From positions 1 to 13,775 of the forward strand of contig CAZFLR010000035.1 in the NCBI GenBank assembly GCA_964519385.1: a stretch of 13,775 nt of DNA, read 5' to 3'. The stretch's first letter is position 1. Every line of letters begins with the position of its first letter. The notes below the pieces were generated by a model. The model was not told where the DNA came from and did no database searches. It was given only the letters and a program-made list of their open reading frames with translations. Position numbers and translations under genes: made by a program. Below are positions 1-6,321 of the stretch, piece by piece. This stretch comes from SVFI01 sp964519385. GTDB taxonomy: Bacteria > Bacillota > Clostridia > Lachnospirales > Lachnospiraceae.

Positions 1-93
1 GGAACACACTGTATTATATTACACTTTTTTATTACAAAAAAGTATTTTTTTCATATTTTTAAAAAAAATTTTTTCCAGCCCTAAAAAAAATAT
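1..93. other. AT-rich intergenic DNA upstream of purC
   Basis: This stretch has no coding potential that I can see. It is dominated by runs of A and T between about 27 and 90. Such tracts can act as UP-element-like or intrinsically curved DNA upstream of a promoter, but that role is inferred. The A and T runs near 35-75 are complementary and could be debris of an upstream terminator, but no GC-rich stem is present. No purine riboswitch-like conserved loops were recognised. Confidence 0.4.
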
Positions 94-121
94 TTGCATA
101 TCGCGACATTTGTGCTAAAGT
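94..121 (+). promoter_or_regulatory. putative purC promoter
   Basis: A TTGCAT -35-like hexamer at 94-99 is followed after 16 bp by TAAAGT at 116-121. A TG lies one base before the -10, giving an extended -10 element. Transcription would start near 128, leaving a leader of about 40 nt, too short for a riboswitch aptamer. The call is by eye, and the -10 matches consensus at only four of six positions. Confidence 0.4.
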
Positions 122-167
122 ATTATTGTCAAAAAAGACACTACACCTAAATGGAGGAGATCGTACG

Positions 168-851
168 ATGAAAAAAATTTATGAAGGTAAGACAAAAGAT
201 GTTTACAGTCTTGAAAACGGCAATGTAATGCTGAAATTCAAAGATGACTGCACGGGCAAAGACGGAGTGTTTGATCCGGGCGAAAACAGCGTTGGCTTAA
301 CAATCGAAGGAATCGGAAGAGAAAACTTAAAGACTTCCATTCACTATTTTGAATTGTTAAAAGATGCAGGCATCAAAACTCACTATGTAAGTGCTGATGT
401 TGAAAATGCTACCATGGAAGTTCTTCCGGCAACAGTATTCGGACACGGTCTTGAAGTTATCTGCCGCCTGGTTGCAACAGGAAGCTTTATCCGCAGATAT
501 GGTGAATATATGGAGGACGGAACCGTTTTAGAAGGTGGTTATGTAGAGTGTACATTTAAAAACGATGCTCTCGGCGATCCTCTTGTTACAGGTGAAGGTC
601 TTGCAGCACTCGGAATTATGTCTCCTGAAATGTTTGAGAGCATGAAGGAGCAGACATTAAAGATTACAAAGATTGTTGCTGATGACCTCAAATCCATCGG
701 TCTTGATCTTTGGGATATTAAATTTGAGTTTGGTTACAATAACGATGAAGTTATCCTGATTGACGAAATTGCTTCCGGTAACATGCGTGTATACAAAGAC
801 GGCAAGATTGTTGATCCTGTAGAACTTACGAAACTTATCTTAAACAGATAA
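168..851 (+). CDS. purC: phosphoribosylaminoimidazole-succinocarboxamide synthase (SAICAR synthetase)
   Basis: This cytosolic ATP-dependent ligase joins CAIR and aspartate to form SAICAR in de novo purine synthesis. The 227-aa protein begins with the family's YEGKTK nucleotide-binding start (residues 5-10) and has DDCTG (26-30), EVICRLVATGS (96-106), LWDIKFEFG (181-189) and a C-terminal LIDEIASGNMRVY (197-209). The start at 168 is chosen because AGGAG at about 153-158 is well spaced; an in-frame TTG at 126 would add 14 residues of poor quality and has no Shine-Dalgarno. The usual SPDTxRxWD motif after DEI is replaced by ASGNMRVYKD, so this is a divergent branch of the family. The gene stands alone here, with its own promoter and terminator and no other pur biosynthesis gene adjacent in the window. 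The family assignment is firm; the activity of the divergent form is inferred. Confidence 0.9.
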   Translation: MKKIYEGKTKDVYSLENGNVMLKFKDDCTGKDGVFDPGENSVGLTIEGIGRENLKTSIHYFELLKDAGIKTHYVSADVENATMEVLPATVFGHGLEVICRLVATGSFIRRYGEYMEDGTVLEGGYVECTFKNDALGDPLVTGEGLAALGIMSPEMFESMKEQTLKITKIVADDLKSIGLDLWDIKFEFGYNNDEVILIDEIASGNMRVYKDGKIVDPVELTKLILNR

Positions 852-894
852 TTTTGCAACGGAGCCTGCTCCGGCTTACGAACATATAACTAAT

Positions 895-934
895 AAGGCA
901 TCACTTCTTTATATTTGGAAGTGATGCCTTTTTT
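895..934 (+). terminator. intrinsic terminator of purC
   Basis: A perfect 13-bp stem (895-907 with 918-930) closes a 10-nt loop and runs straight into a T tract up to 934. It lies 44 nt after the purC stop codon. On the minus strand the hairpin is followed by a broken T-rich stretch, so it may also stop transcription from the convergent nagB, but less efficiently. Confidence 0.92.
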
Positions 935-963
935 ATTACTGAAATATCCAACTGTATCAGGTT

Positions 964-1692
964 TTACAGCATGTATTTCATCGCTGCTGCATCACCGACA
1001 AGTGTTACGTCCGGGTGAAGCTGAAGCACGGAAGCCGGAACCTGTGGAGTAATCGGTCCTGTAAATGCCTTTTTGACAATTTCCGCTTTATCTTCACCGC
1101 ATGCTACAATAAGAATTTTCTTTGCCTTCATGATGGAAGCAATTCCCATGGTATATGCCTGCTTTGGAACATCCTCCTTACTTTCAAAAAATCGCGCGTT
1201 TGCTTCAATCGTCATCTGTGTCAGATTGACGCAGTTCGTTCCCTTGGAAAATTCCTCTGCCGGCTCGTTAAATGCGATGTGCCCGTTGTGTCCGAGTCCG
1301 AGAAGCTGTAAATCCACTCCGCCCATGCTCTCAATGATGCTGTCATATTCTGCACATGCCTTATCCGCATCCGGCTCAAGACCGTTCGGAACATTGGTGT
1401 TGTTTTTATCAATATTAATGTGGTCAAAAAGATTGGTATTCATAAAATAGCGGTAACTCTGGTCGTTCTCAGACGAAAGACCTTTATATTCATCCAGATT
1501 AACACTTTTTACCATGCTGAAATCCAACTCTCCGTTTTTGCATTTGTCAATCAGCACCCTATAAGCTCCCACCGGAGTGGAACCCGTTGCTAACCCAAGC
1601 ACACAGTCTGGTTTAAGTATTACCTGTGATGCAATAATATTCGCCGCAATACGGCTTGCTTCGTCATAATTTTTTCCGCAATAAACTTTCAT
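964..1692 (-). CDS. nagB: glucosamine-6-phosphate deaminase
   Basis: This cytosolic enzyme isomerises and deaminates glucosamine-6-phosphate to fructose-6-phosphate and ammonia, feeding amino sugars into glycolysis. The 242-aa length equals the short Gram-positive NagB type. Visible motifs are LATGSTP (34-40, phosphate-binding loop), NLDEY with D67, and GLGHNGHIAFNEP (132-144), which carries N136, H138 and E143. Asn in place of the E. coli Asp141, and the missing C-terminal extension, fit the non-allosteric Gram-positive form. An AGAGGA ribosome binding site at 1699-1704 sits 6 nt before the ATG. No nagA or PTS gene adjoins it; the gene appears monocistronic, with a good promoter at 1761-1789. 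Confidence 0.95.
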   Translation of the reverse strand: MKVYCGKNYDEASRIAANIIASQVILKPDCVLGLATGSTPVGAYRVLIDKCKNGELDFSMVKSVNLDEYKGLSSENDQSYRYFMNTNLFDHINIDKNNTNVPNGLEPDADKACAEYDSIIESMGGVDLQLLGLGHNGHIAFNEPAEEFSKGTNCVNLTQMTIEANARFFESKEDVPKQAYTMGIASIMKAKKILIVACGEDKAEIVKKAFTGPITPQVPASVLQLHPDVTLVGDAAAMKYML

Positions 1693-1760
1693 TCGTTTTC
1701 CTCTTTTCCTTTTGATATTGTACTGCCGGTAAATCTTTGAAGCTTAAAAAATCCTTTTTT

Positions 1761-1789
1761 ATTATAATAAAGTCATTTCTTATGCGCAA
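1761..1789 (-). promoter_or_regulatory. predicted sigma-A promoter of nagB
   Basis: On the minus strand, TTGCGC (1784-1789) and a perfect TATAAT (1761-1766) are separated by exactly 17 bp. Transcription would start near 1754, giving a 5' leader of about 60 nt. No clear operator dyad is visible around it. Confidence 0.6.
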
Positions 1790-1841
1790 TTATTTCTTAA
1801 TAAAAATATGAAAAAAATTTGAGAATTATTACATCATTTTC

Positions 1842-1870
1842 TTGCAACATGGGCAACTTCCATATATAAT
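1842..1870 (+). promoter_or_regulatory. predicted sigma-A promoter of the CofE-like gene
   Basis: TTGCAA (1842-1847) and a perfect TATAAT (1865-1870) are separated by 17 bp on the plus strand. The start of transcription would be near 1877, about 58 nt before the ATG at 1935. It is divergent from the nagB promoter, with about 50 bp between the two -35 elements. Confidence 0.65.
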
Positions 1871-1876
1871 AAATTT

Positions 1877-1894
1877 CGTGGTTAAAAAATCACG
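1877..1894 (+). promoter_or_regulatory. hairpin at the predicted 5' end of the CofE-like mRNA
   Basis: CGTGGTT and AATCACG form a 7-bp stem around an AAAA tetraloop; one pair is G-U in the plus-strand RNA. It begins at the predicted transcription start. It could be a 5' stabilising stem or part of an operator. No T tract follows, so it is not a terminator. Confidence 0.4.
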
Positions 1895-1934
1895 TAACTT
1901 TTACACTATACTTAATAGAATGAAGGTGTGTTAA

Positions 1935-3125
1935 ATGGAAAGAAAAGTAGGAACTGTATCAAGAGGTATCCGTTGCCCGATCATCCGAGAAGGTGACAAC
2001 CTGGTAGACATTACCGTTACCAGTGTACTGGAAGCTGCACAGAGCGAAGGCTACGAACTGCGCGACAGAGACGTAGTTGCTCTTACAGAATCCATCGTAG
2101 CACGTTCACAGGGTAATTATGCATCTGTCCAGAACATTGCTGATGATGTGAAAGCTAAGCTCGGCGGAGGCACCATTGGTGTTATCTTCCCAATCCTTTC
2201 CCGTAACCGTTTTGCAATCTGCCTGAAAGGTATTGCAATGGGAGCGAAAAAGGTAGTCCTTATGCTCAGCTATCCAAGCGACGAGGTTGGAAATGCGCTT
2301 CTGACTTATGACCAGTTAGACGATGCAAACATCAACCCGTACACAGATGTATTGACTCTTGAAAAATACCGTGAATTATTCGGAGAGAATAAACATGAAT
2401 TCACAGGTGTTGACTATGTACAGTATTATTCAGATATTATCACAGCAGCCGGTGCTGAAGTCGAGATTGTCTTTTCCAATCAGGCAAAAACAATCTTAGA
2501 TTACGCAGACTGCATTATCAACTGTGACATCCATACAAGAAAGAGAACCAAGCGCATCTTACTTGCCAACGGTGCCAAGGTTGTATGCGGAATGGATGAT
2601 ATTCTCAACGCTTCCGTAAACGGCAGCGGTTATAATGCAAAATACGGATTGCTCGGCTCTAATAAATCCACAGAAGACACAATCAAGTTATTCCCTAGAG
2701 AATGCCAGGATCTCGTGGAAGACATTCAGTCACAGCTTCTTGAGAAAACCGGAAAACATGTAGAAGTCATGGTATATGGAGACGGCGCATTCAAAGATCC
2801 ACAGGGAAAAATCTGGGAGCTTGCCGATCCGGTTGTTTCACCGGCCTTCACAAACGGTCTTGTCGGAACACCGAACGAGCTTAAGCTGAAATATCTTGCA
2901 GATAACGATTTCAAAAACTTAAGCGGTGCCGAACTGAAAGAGGCAATTTCCAAGAGTATCAAAGAAAAAGATGCTAACCTTGTCGGAAATATGGCTTCTC
3001 AGGGTACAACCCCTAGACAGCTTACAGACCTTATCGGTTCCCTCTGTGACCTCACAAGCGGTTCCGGTGATAAAGGAACTCCTGTCATTCATATTCAGGG
3101 TTACTTCGATAACTTCACAGATTAA
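1935..3125 (+). CDS. coenzyme F420-0:L-glutamate ligase family protein (CofE-like), substrate unknown
   Basis: The 396-aa protein resembles the F420_ligase (CofE) family, whose characterised members add gamma-linked glutamates to F420-0 using GTP and a divalent metal. The N-terminal part contains REGDNLVDI (18-26) and a DRDVVALTESIVARSQG-type segment (44-60), matching the family's GD-L and D-V-V-KSEG pattern. A C-terminal segment, MVYGDGAFKDPQGKIWE (279-295), resembles the family's metal-site region. It is much longer than archaeal CofE (about 250 aa). The start has AAGGTG at 1923-1928, 6 nt before the ATG. The gene is monocistronic, with its own promoter and terminator. No F420 biosynthesis partner is nearby, and Lachnospiraceae are not known as F420 producers, so another substrate is likely. 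The family call is fairly sure; the function is unknown. Confidence 0.7.
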   Translation: MERKVGTVSRGIRCPIIREGDNLVDITVTSVLEAAQSEGYELRDRDVVALTESIVARSQGNYASVQNIADDVKAKLGGGTIGVIFPILSRNRFAICLKGIAMGAKKVVLMLSYPSDEVGNALLTYDQLDDANINPYTDVLTLEKYRELFGENKHEFTGVDYVQYYSDIITAAGAEVEIVFSNQAKTILDYADCIINCDIHTRKRTKRILLANGAKVVCGMDDILNASVNGSGYNAKYGLLGSNKSTEDTIKLFPRECQDLVEDIQSQLLEKTGKHVEVMVYGDGAFKDPQGKIWELADPVVSPAFTNGLVGTPNELKLKYLADNDFKNLSGAELKEAISKSIKEKDANLVGNMASQGTTPRQLTDLIGSLCDLTSGSGDKGTPVIHIQGYFDNFTD

Positions 3126-3134
3126 TATGATATC

Positions 3135-3177
3135 AAAAAAGGGAAGTGTTGCAACAAATGCAAAACTTCCCTTTTTT
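3135..3177. terminator. bidirectional intrinsic terminator between convergent genes
   Basis: AAAAAAGGGAAGT and TTGC pair with GCAA and ACTTCCCTTTTTT around a 7-nt loop, with one internal mismatch. The plus strand ends in six T, and the left A run gives six T on the minus strand. The minus-strand stop codon of the AGCS gene (3178-3180) directly abuts the T run, so one element ends both transcripts. Confidence 0.92.
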
Positions 3178-4596
3178 CTATTTACGGTCTCTCGTCCAGA
3201 CAGTTCCTGTCAGACCGACCTCATCTTCATAAAAAACCGGCTCTTCCCCGGCCTTGCGCTTCTGCTCATAGTTCCTTAAAACCTTAAATGCCACCTTTCC
3301 CAGCATGAAAATGGCTATGATATTCACAATCGCCATAAATCCCATCGTAATATCCGCTATATTCCATACCAGCGAAAAGTCCGCCTGCGCACCCATAAAG
3401 ATTGCCGCCAGACAGGTCAGCCGGAAAATGAACAGCACTACCTTATTATTTTTTATAAACAAAACATTTGCTTCTGCATAATAGTAATTTCCGATTAAGC
3501 TGCTGAACGCAAATGCAAAAATCGAGAAGGTGATAAAGTGTATTCCCCACTCACCGACATTGCTCCGGATTGCCTGTTGCACATAGGGAATACCGTCCAA
3601 CACTCCGCTCTTTCCTTCCACTCCTGAGACAAGAAGCATCATCGCCGTGCTTGAACAAATCAAAATTGTATCAATAAATACGGAAATAATCTGTACAAGT
3701 CCCTGCTTTACCGGGTGCTCCACATCTGCTGACGCAGATGCGTTCGGCGCACTTCCCATTCCTGCTTCATTTGAAAACAGACCTCTCTTGATACCGATGA
3801 CAACCGCACTTCCGGCAAATCCTCCCATAATTGCATGCACATCAAACGCGCTTTCAAAAATCATTTTAAAAATAGTCGGTAATTCGGTAATATGAAGTAT
3901 CATTGTCACAATCCCCATCAGGATATAAAGAGATGCCATAACCGGAACCAAAACAGAGGAAATAAAACCGATTCGGTGCACACCTCCGAAGATAACCCAT
4001 GCTGTAGCTGCTGCCAGGACAATACCTATAATCATCGGAATACACGTATCCTCATAATTTGTGACATAATATTCAATGGATGATGACATGTTATACGCCT
4101 GCAGGCCGTTAAAACCATATGCAAAACAGATAATCAAAAGAACAGAAAACAGAATCCCCATCCAGCGTTTTCCGAGAGCGCGCTCCATATAGTAAGATGG
4201 GCCTCCCCTGTATTGCCCTTCCACCTTCACCTTATATACCTGTGCAAGTGTACTTTCGACAAAAGCTGAAGCTCCCCCGATGAGAGCCATGATCCACATC
4301 CAGAACACTGCCCCCGGACCTCCGGCTGCTATCGCCGTTGCAATACCTGCGATATTTCCTGTTCCGACACGAGATGCCGTTGAAATCATCAGGGCCTGGA
4401 AGGAAGAAACCTTTTTCTCCCCATCCTCTCCTGTTTCCGCTTTCTCCATAATGGACTTTATTCCGTCCTTCAGGAGACGAAACTGCACTCCTCTCGTCCG
4501 AATTGTAAAATAAATACCGACACCGACCAGCAAAATGATGAGAATATAGGTGTACATCAAATCATTCAGTCCGGTTAATATATCATTAAAACTCAT
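3178..4596 (-). CDS. AGCS family sodium:alanine/glycine symporter
   Basis: This cytoplasmic-membrane carrier takes up alanine, glycine or glutamine with Na+ (or H+). The 472-aa length and multiple hydrophobic segments are typical of the family. Diagnostic motifs are SRVGTGNIAGIATAI (75-89), GGPGAVFWMWIMALIGGA (92-109), GGPSYYM (131-137) and NEAGMGSAPNASASADVEHP (276-295). The ribosome binding site AGAGGAAGG (4607-4615) overlaps the stop codon of the upstream cellulase gene (4614-4616), and the genes are 17 nt apart, so they are probably cotranscribed and translationally coupled. It is the last gene before the shared terminator. The exact amino acid cannot be read from the sequence. Confidence 0.93.
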   Translation of the reverse strand: MSFNDILTGLNDLMYTYILIILLVGVGIYFTIRTRGVQFRLLKDGIKSIMEKAETGEDGEKKVSSFQALMISTASRVGTGNIAGIATAIAAGGPGAVFWMWIMALIGGASAFVESTLAQVYKVKVEGQYRGGPSYYMERALGKRWMGILFSVLLIICFAYGFNGLQAYNMSSSIEYYVTNYEDTCIPMIIGIVLAAATAWVIFGGVHRIGFISSVLVPVMASLYILMGIVTMILHITELPTIFKMIFESAFDVHAIMGGFAGSAVVIGIKRGLFSNEAGMGSAPNASASADVEHPVKQGLVQIISVFIDTILICSSTAMMLLVSGVEGKSGVLDGIPYVQQAIRSNVGEWGIHFITFSIFAFAFSSLIGNYYYAEANVLFIKNNKVVLFIFRLTCLAAIFMGAQADFSLVWNIADITMGFMAIVNIIAIFMLGKVAFKVLRNYEQKRKAGEEPVFYEDEVGLTGTVWTRDRK

Positions 4597-4613
4597 GTAT
4601 TTGTTACCTTCCT

Positions 4614-6197
4614 CTATAAATTTCCGTTACCGCTGATAATAAATCCAATGTCACTGATTTTTGCTCCGGCCGGTACCTTGCCATTATAATCCATAGATGT
4701 TATTTTCAGTTCTTTTCCGTTCACAGAATAGTTTCCGTTCCATCCATCAGAAAAACTGATATTTCCTGCAAAGGAAAGTGTAATTTCCCAGCCGTCTATA
4801 TCCTTCCCCGATACGTTCTCCAGTTCCAGACTGTACTGATAAAATGTTTTTCCTTCAGACTCCCAGCTTCCGGTCACTGTCGCTGCATACTTAAAATCGC
4901 CGTCAGTTCCCGATACAGACTCCGATGCCTGCTCCTGTTTTGTATCAGCGTCATCCGTTTTCTCTTCTTCTTTTTCCTGCTCCTGCTTATCATCCGCCAA
5001 AGAGCTCTCCGTCTTACGGCCGCCGGTCAAAAGTGCGTAAGTCCACTTTCCGTTCTGGGATAAATCATCCTGTGTAAAGCCGGATGTTTTTGTACAGCCA
5101 TCTGCAAAAATCGAAGAGGTCTCATTTTTATTTGAAAGGTTCCATGTCACATAACTGATACCCTTCGCGTCCAGTGCCTTAATCCATTCGTCAGACTGAT
5201 ACTTGTCAAACGTACCATTTCCGCTCGCATCACAGGTACCGAACTCCGATACAAAAATAGGAAGTCCGCTGTCCACTGCCTTATTCATCCGTTCTCTCAG
5301 CCAGTCGGTATGAGATGTAGCATAAAAATGAAGCGTATACATCACATTATCATATTCCGTTATCGGATCCTCTGCTGCCTTATCCACATCCTGACACCAT
5401 GTCGGTGTGCCCACAAGAATCAATGCATCCTTATCATTTTCACGGATAATCGGAATTATCTCAAGAGCATACTTCTTTACATCCGACCATGATGTGGAAC
5501 CGTTCGGTTCATTGCAGATTTCATAAATCACATTATCCGCGTCTTTATACTCCGCAGACATTTCCGCAAAAAATTTTGCCGCTTCTTCCTTATTCCGGTT
5601 CGGATTTTCATCGCGGAGAACATGCCAGTCAATAATCACATACATATCTGCGTTTGTCGCATATTCCACACCGTCTTTTACAATCTGCTTAAGCTTATTT
5701 TTATCTCCATCCGTACAATAACCGCCATTTTCCGCCGTATACATTGCAAGACGCATCACATTGGCATTCCACTCCTTGTGAAGCTCATGAAACAATTCCT
5801 GATTCACATACTGCGGAAACCACGCAATTCCGTGTGTACTGATTCCCCGAAGCTGAACTTTATTGCCCCGACTGTCCACAAGCTGTGTTCCCTCCACGTG
5901 AAGTGCACCGGAAACAGAAGGTGCCACAATCGCTGCTGCCTCTGACTCTTCCTCCTTTTCTGTTACCTCCGGCTTATCCTCTTTGTCCTTAGTTACCTCC
6001 GGCTTGTCCTCTTTCTTCTCTGTTACCTCCGGCTTACTCTCTGAAGCTGTCTCCTGATTTTCTTCCGTCTGTATCTCCGTCGAAGTCTCCTCCTCTTCGC
6101 TTTCAGTTTTTCCGGAAGGACTACAGGCTGTCATTCCCATCAGCAGCATTGCCAGACACACCAGAAGGCCCATCCTTTTTCTCCACATTTTTTTCAT
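4614..6197 (-). CDS. lipoprotein GH5 endoglucanase (cellulase) with C-terminal CBM2-like module
   Basis: The 527-aa protein is predicted to be a surface-anchored beta-1,4-glucanase. A basic, hydrophobic signal peptide ends in a lipobox (MTAC, Cys25). An acidic linker carries three 10-residue repeats starting KPEVT (55-84). A GH5 domain (about 100-390) shows LRGISTHG, DWH, YEICNEPNG with acid/base E230, LHFYA, and VSEFGT with nucleophile E318. A second Glu/Lys/Gln linker (about 393-434) leads to a CBM2-like module (435-527) with GWEITLSFAG and WNGNYS. The start at 6197 has GGAGGAGA (6203-6210) correctly spaced; the upstream ATG at 6245 would put 16 polar residues before the signal peptide. Met at lipobox position -3 is slightly atypical. 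The gene lies 124 nt after a MATE gene and just before the AGCS symporter. Confidence 0.9.
   Translation of the reverse strand: MKKMWRKRMGLLVCLAMLLMGMTACSPSGKTESEEEETSTEIQTEENQETASESKPEVTEKKEDKPEVTKDKEDKPEVTEKEEESEAAAIVAPSVSGALHVEGTQLVDSRGNKVQLRGISTHGIAWFPQYVNQELFHELHKEWNANVMRLAMYTAENGGYCTDGDKNKLKQIVKDGVEYATNADMYVIIDWHVLRDENPNRNKEEAAKFFAEMSAEYKDADNVIYEICNEPNGSTSWSDVKKYALEIIPIIRENDKDALILVGTPTWCQDVDKAAEDPITEYDNVMYTLHFYATSHTDWLRERMNKAVDSGLPIFVSEFGTCDASGNGTFDKYQSDEWIKALDAKGISYVTWNLSNKNETSSIFADGCTKTSGFTQDDLSQNGKWTYALLTGGRKTESSLADDKQEQEKEEEKTDDADTKQEQASESVSGTDGDFKYAATVTGSWESEGKTFYQYSLELENVSGKDIDGWEITLSFAGNISFSDGWNGNYSVNGKELKITSMDYNGKVPAGAKISDIGFIISGNGNL
5951..6040 (-). repeat. 30-bp tandem repeat coding the cellulase linker
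   Basis: Units beginning at 5961, 5991 and 6021 repeat with an exact 30-bp period; each shares the core gttacctccggctt on the plus strand. They encode three in-frame decapeptides of the form KPEVTxKxED. The period is a multiple of three, so loss or gain of a unit would only change linker length. Confidence 0.8.
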
Positions 6198-6255
6198 TGA
6201 AATCTCCTCCGATTCTTGATTTCTACTCCAATCTCTGATTTTCAAGTTCTGTCGC

Positions 6256-6279
6256 CGTTACATTTCAGCATATGTAACG
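6256..6279. repeat. inverted repeat between MATE and cellulase genes
   Basis: CGTTACAT and ATGTAACG form perfect 8-bp arms around an 8-nt centre. An overlapping dyad, CATAT/ATATG, lies at 6269-6284. Neither strand has a T run after it, so it is not an intrinsic terminator. Its place about 60 bp before the cellulase start makes an operator or an mRNA processing/stability hairpin possible. No convincing promoter was found beside it. Confidence 0.4.
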
Positions 6280-6321
6280 ATATGCTCCATCTCATCCAAA
6301 GTCTCAGCCTCTCCCACAGCT

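Noticed and set aside
126..167. TTG start giving purC 14 extra residues
   Set aside because: No ribosome binding site precedes it, the added residues are not PurC-like, and the ATG at 168 has a strong AGGAG at the right distance.
1..167. Purine riboswitch before purC
   Set aside because: The predicted leader is about 40 nt and no conserved aptamer loops were seen in the AT-rich upstream DNA.
861..872. Short GGAGC/GCTCC dyad after purC
   Set aside because: Only 5 bp with a 2-nt centre and no T run; the true terminator follows at 895-934.
1015..1450. Plus-strand open frames over nagB
   Set aside because: They are antisense to a complete, motif-rich nagB and lack protein family features.
6198..6245. 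Upstream ATG for the cellulase
   Set aside because: It would put a polar 16-residue stretch before the signal peptide; the ATG at 6197 has GGAGGAGA well spaced.
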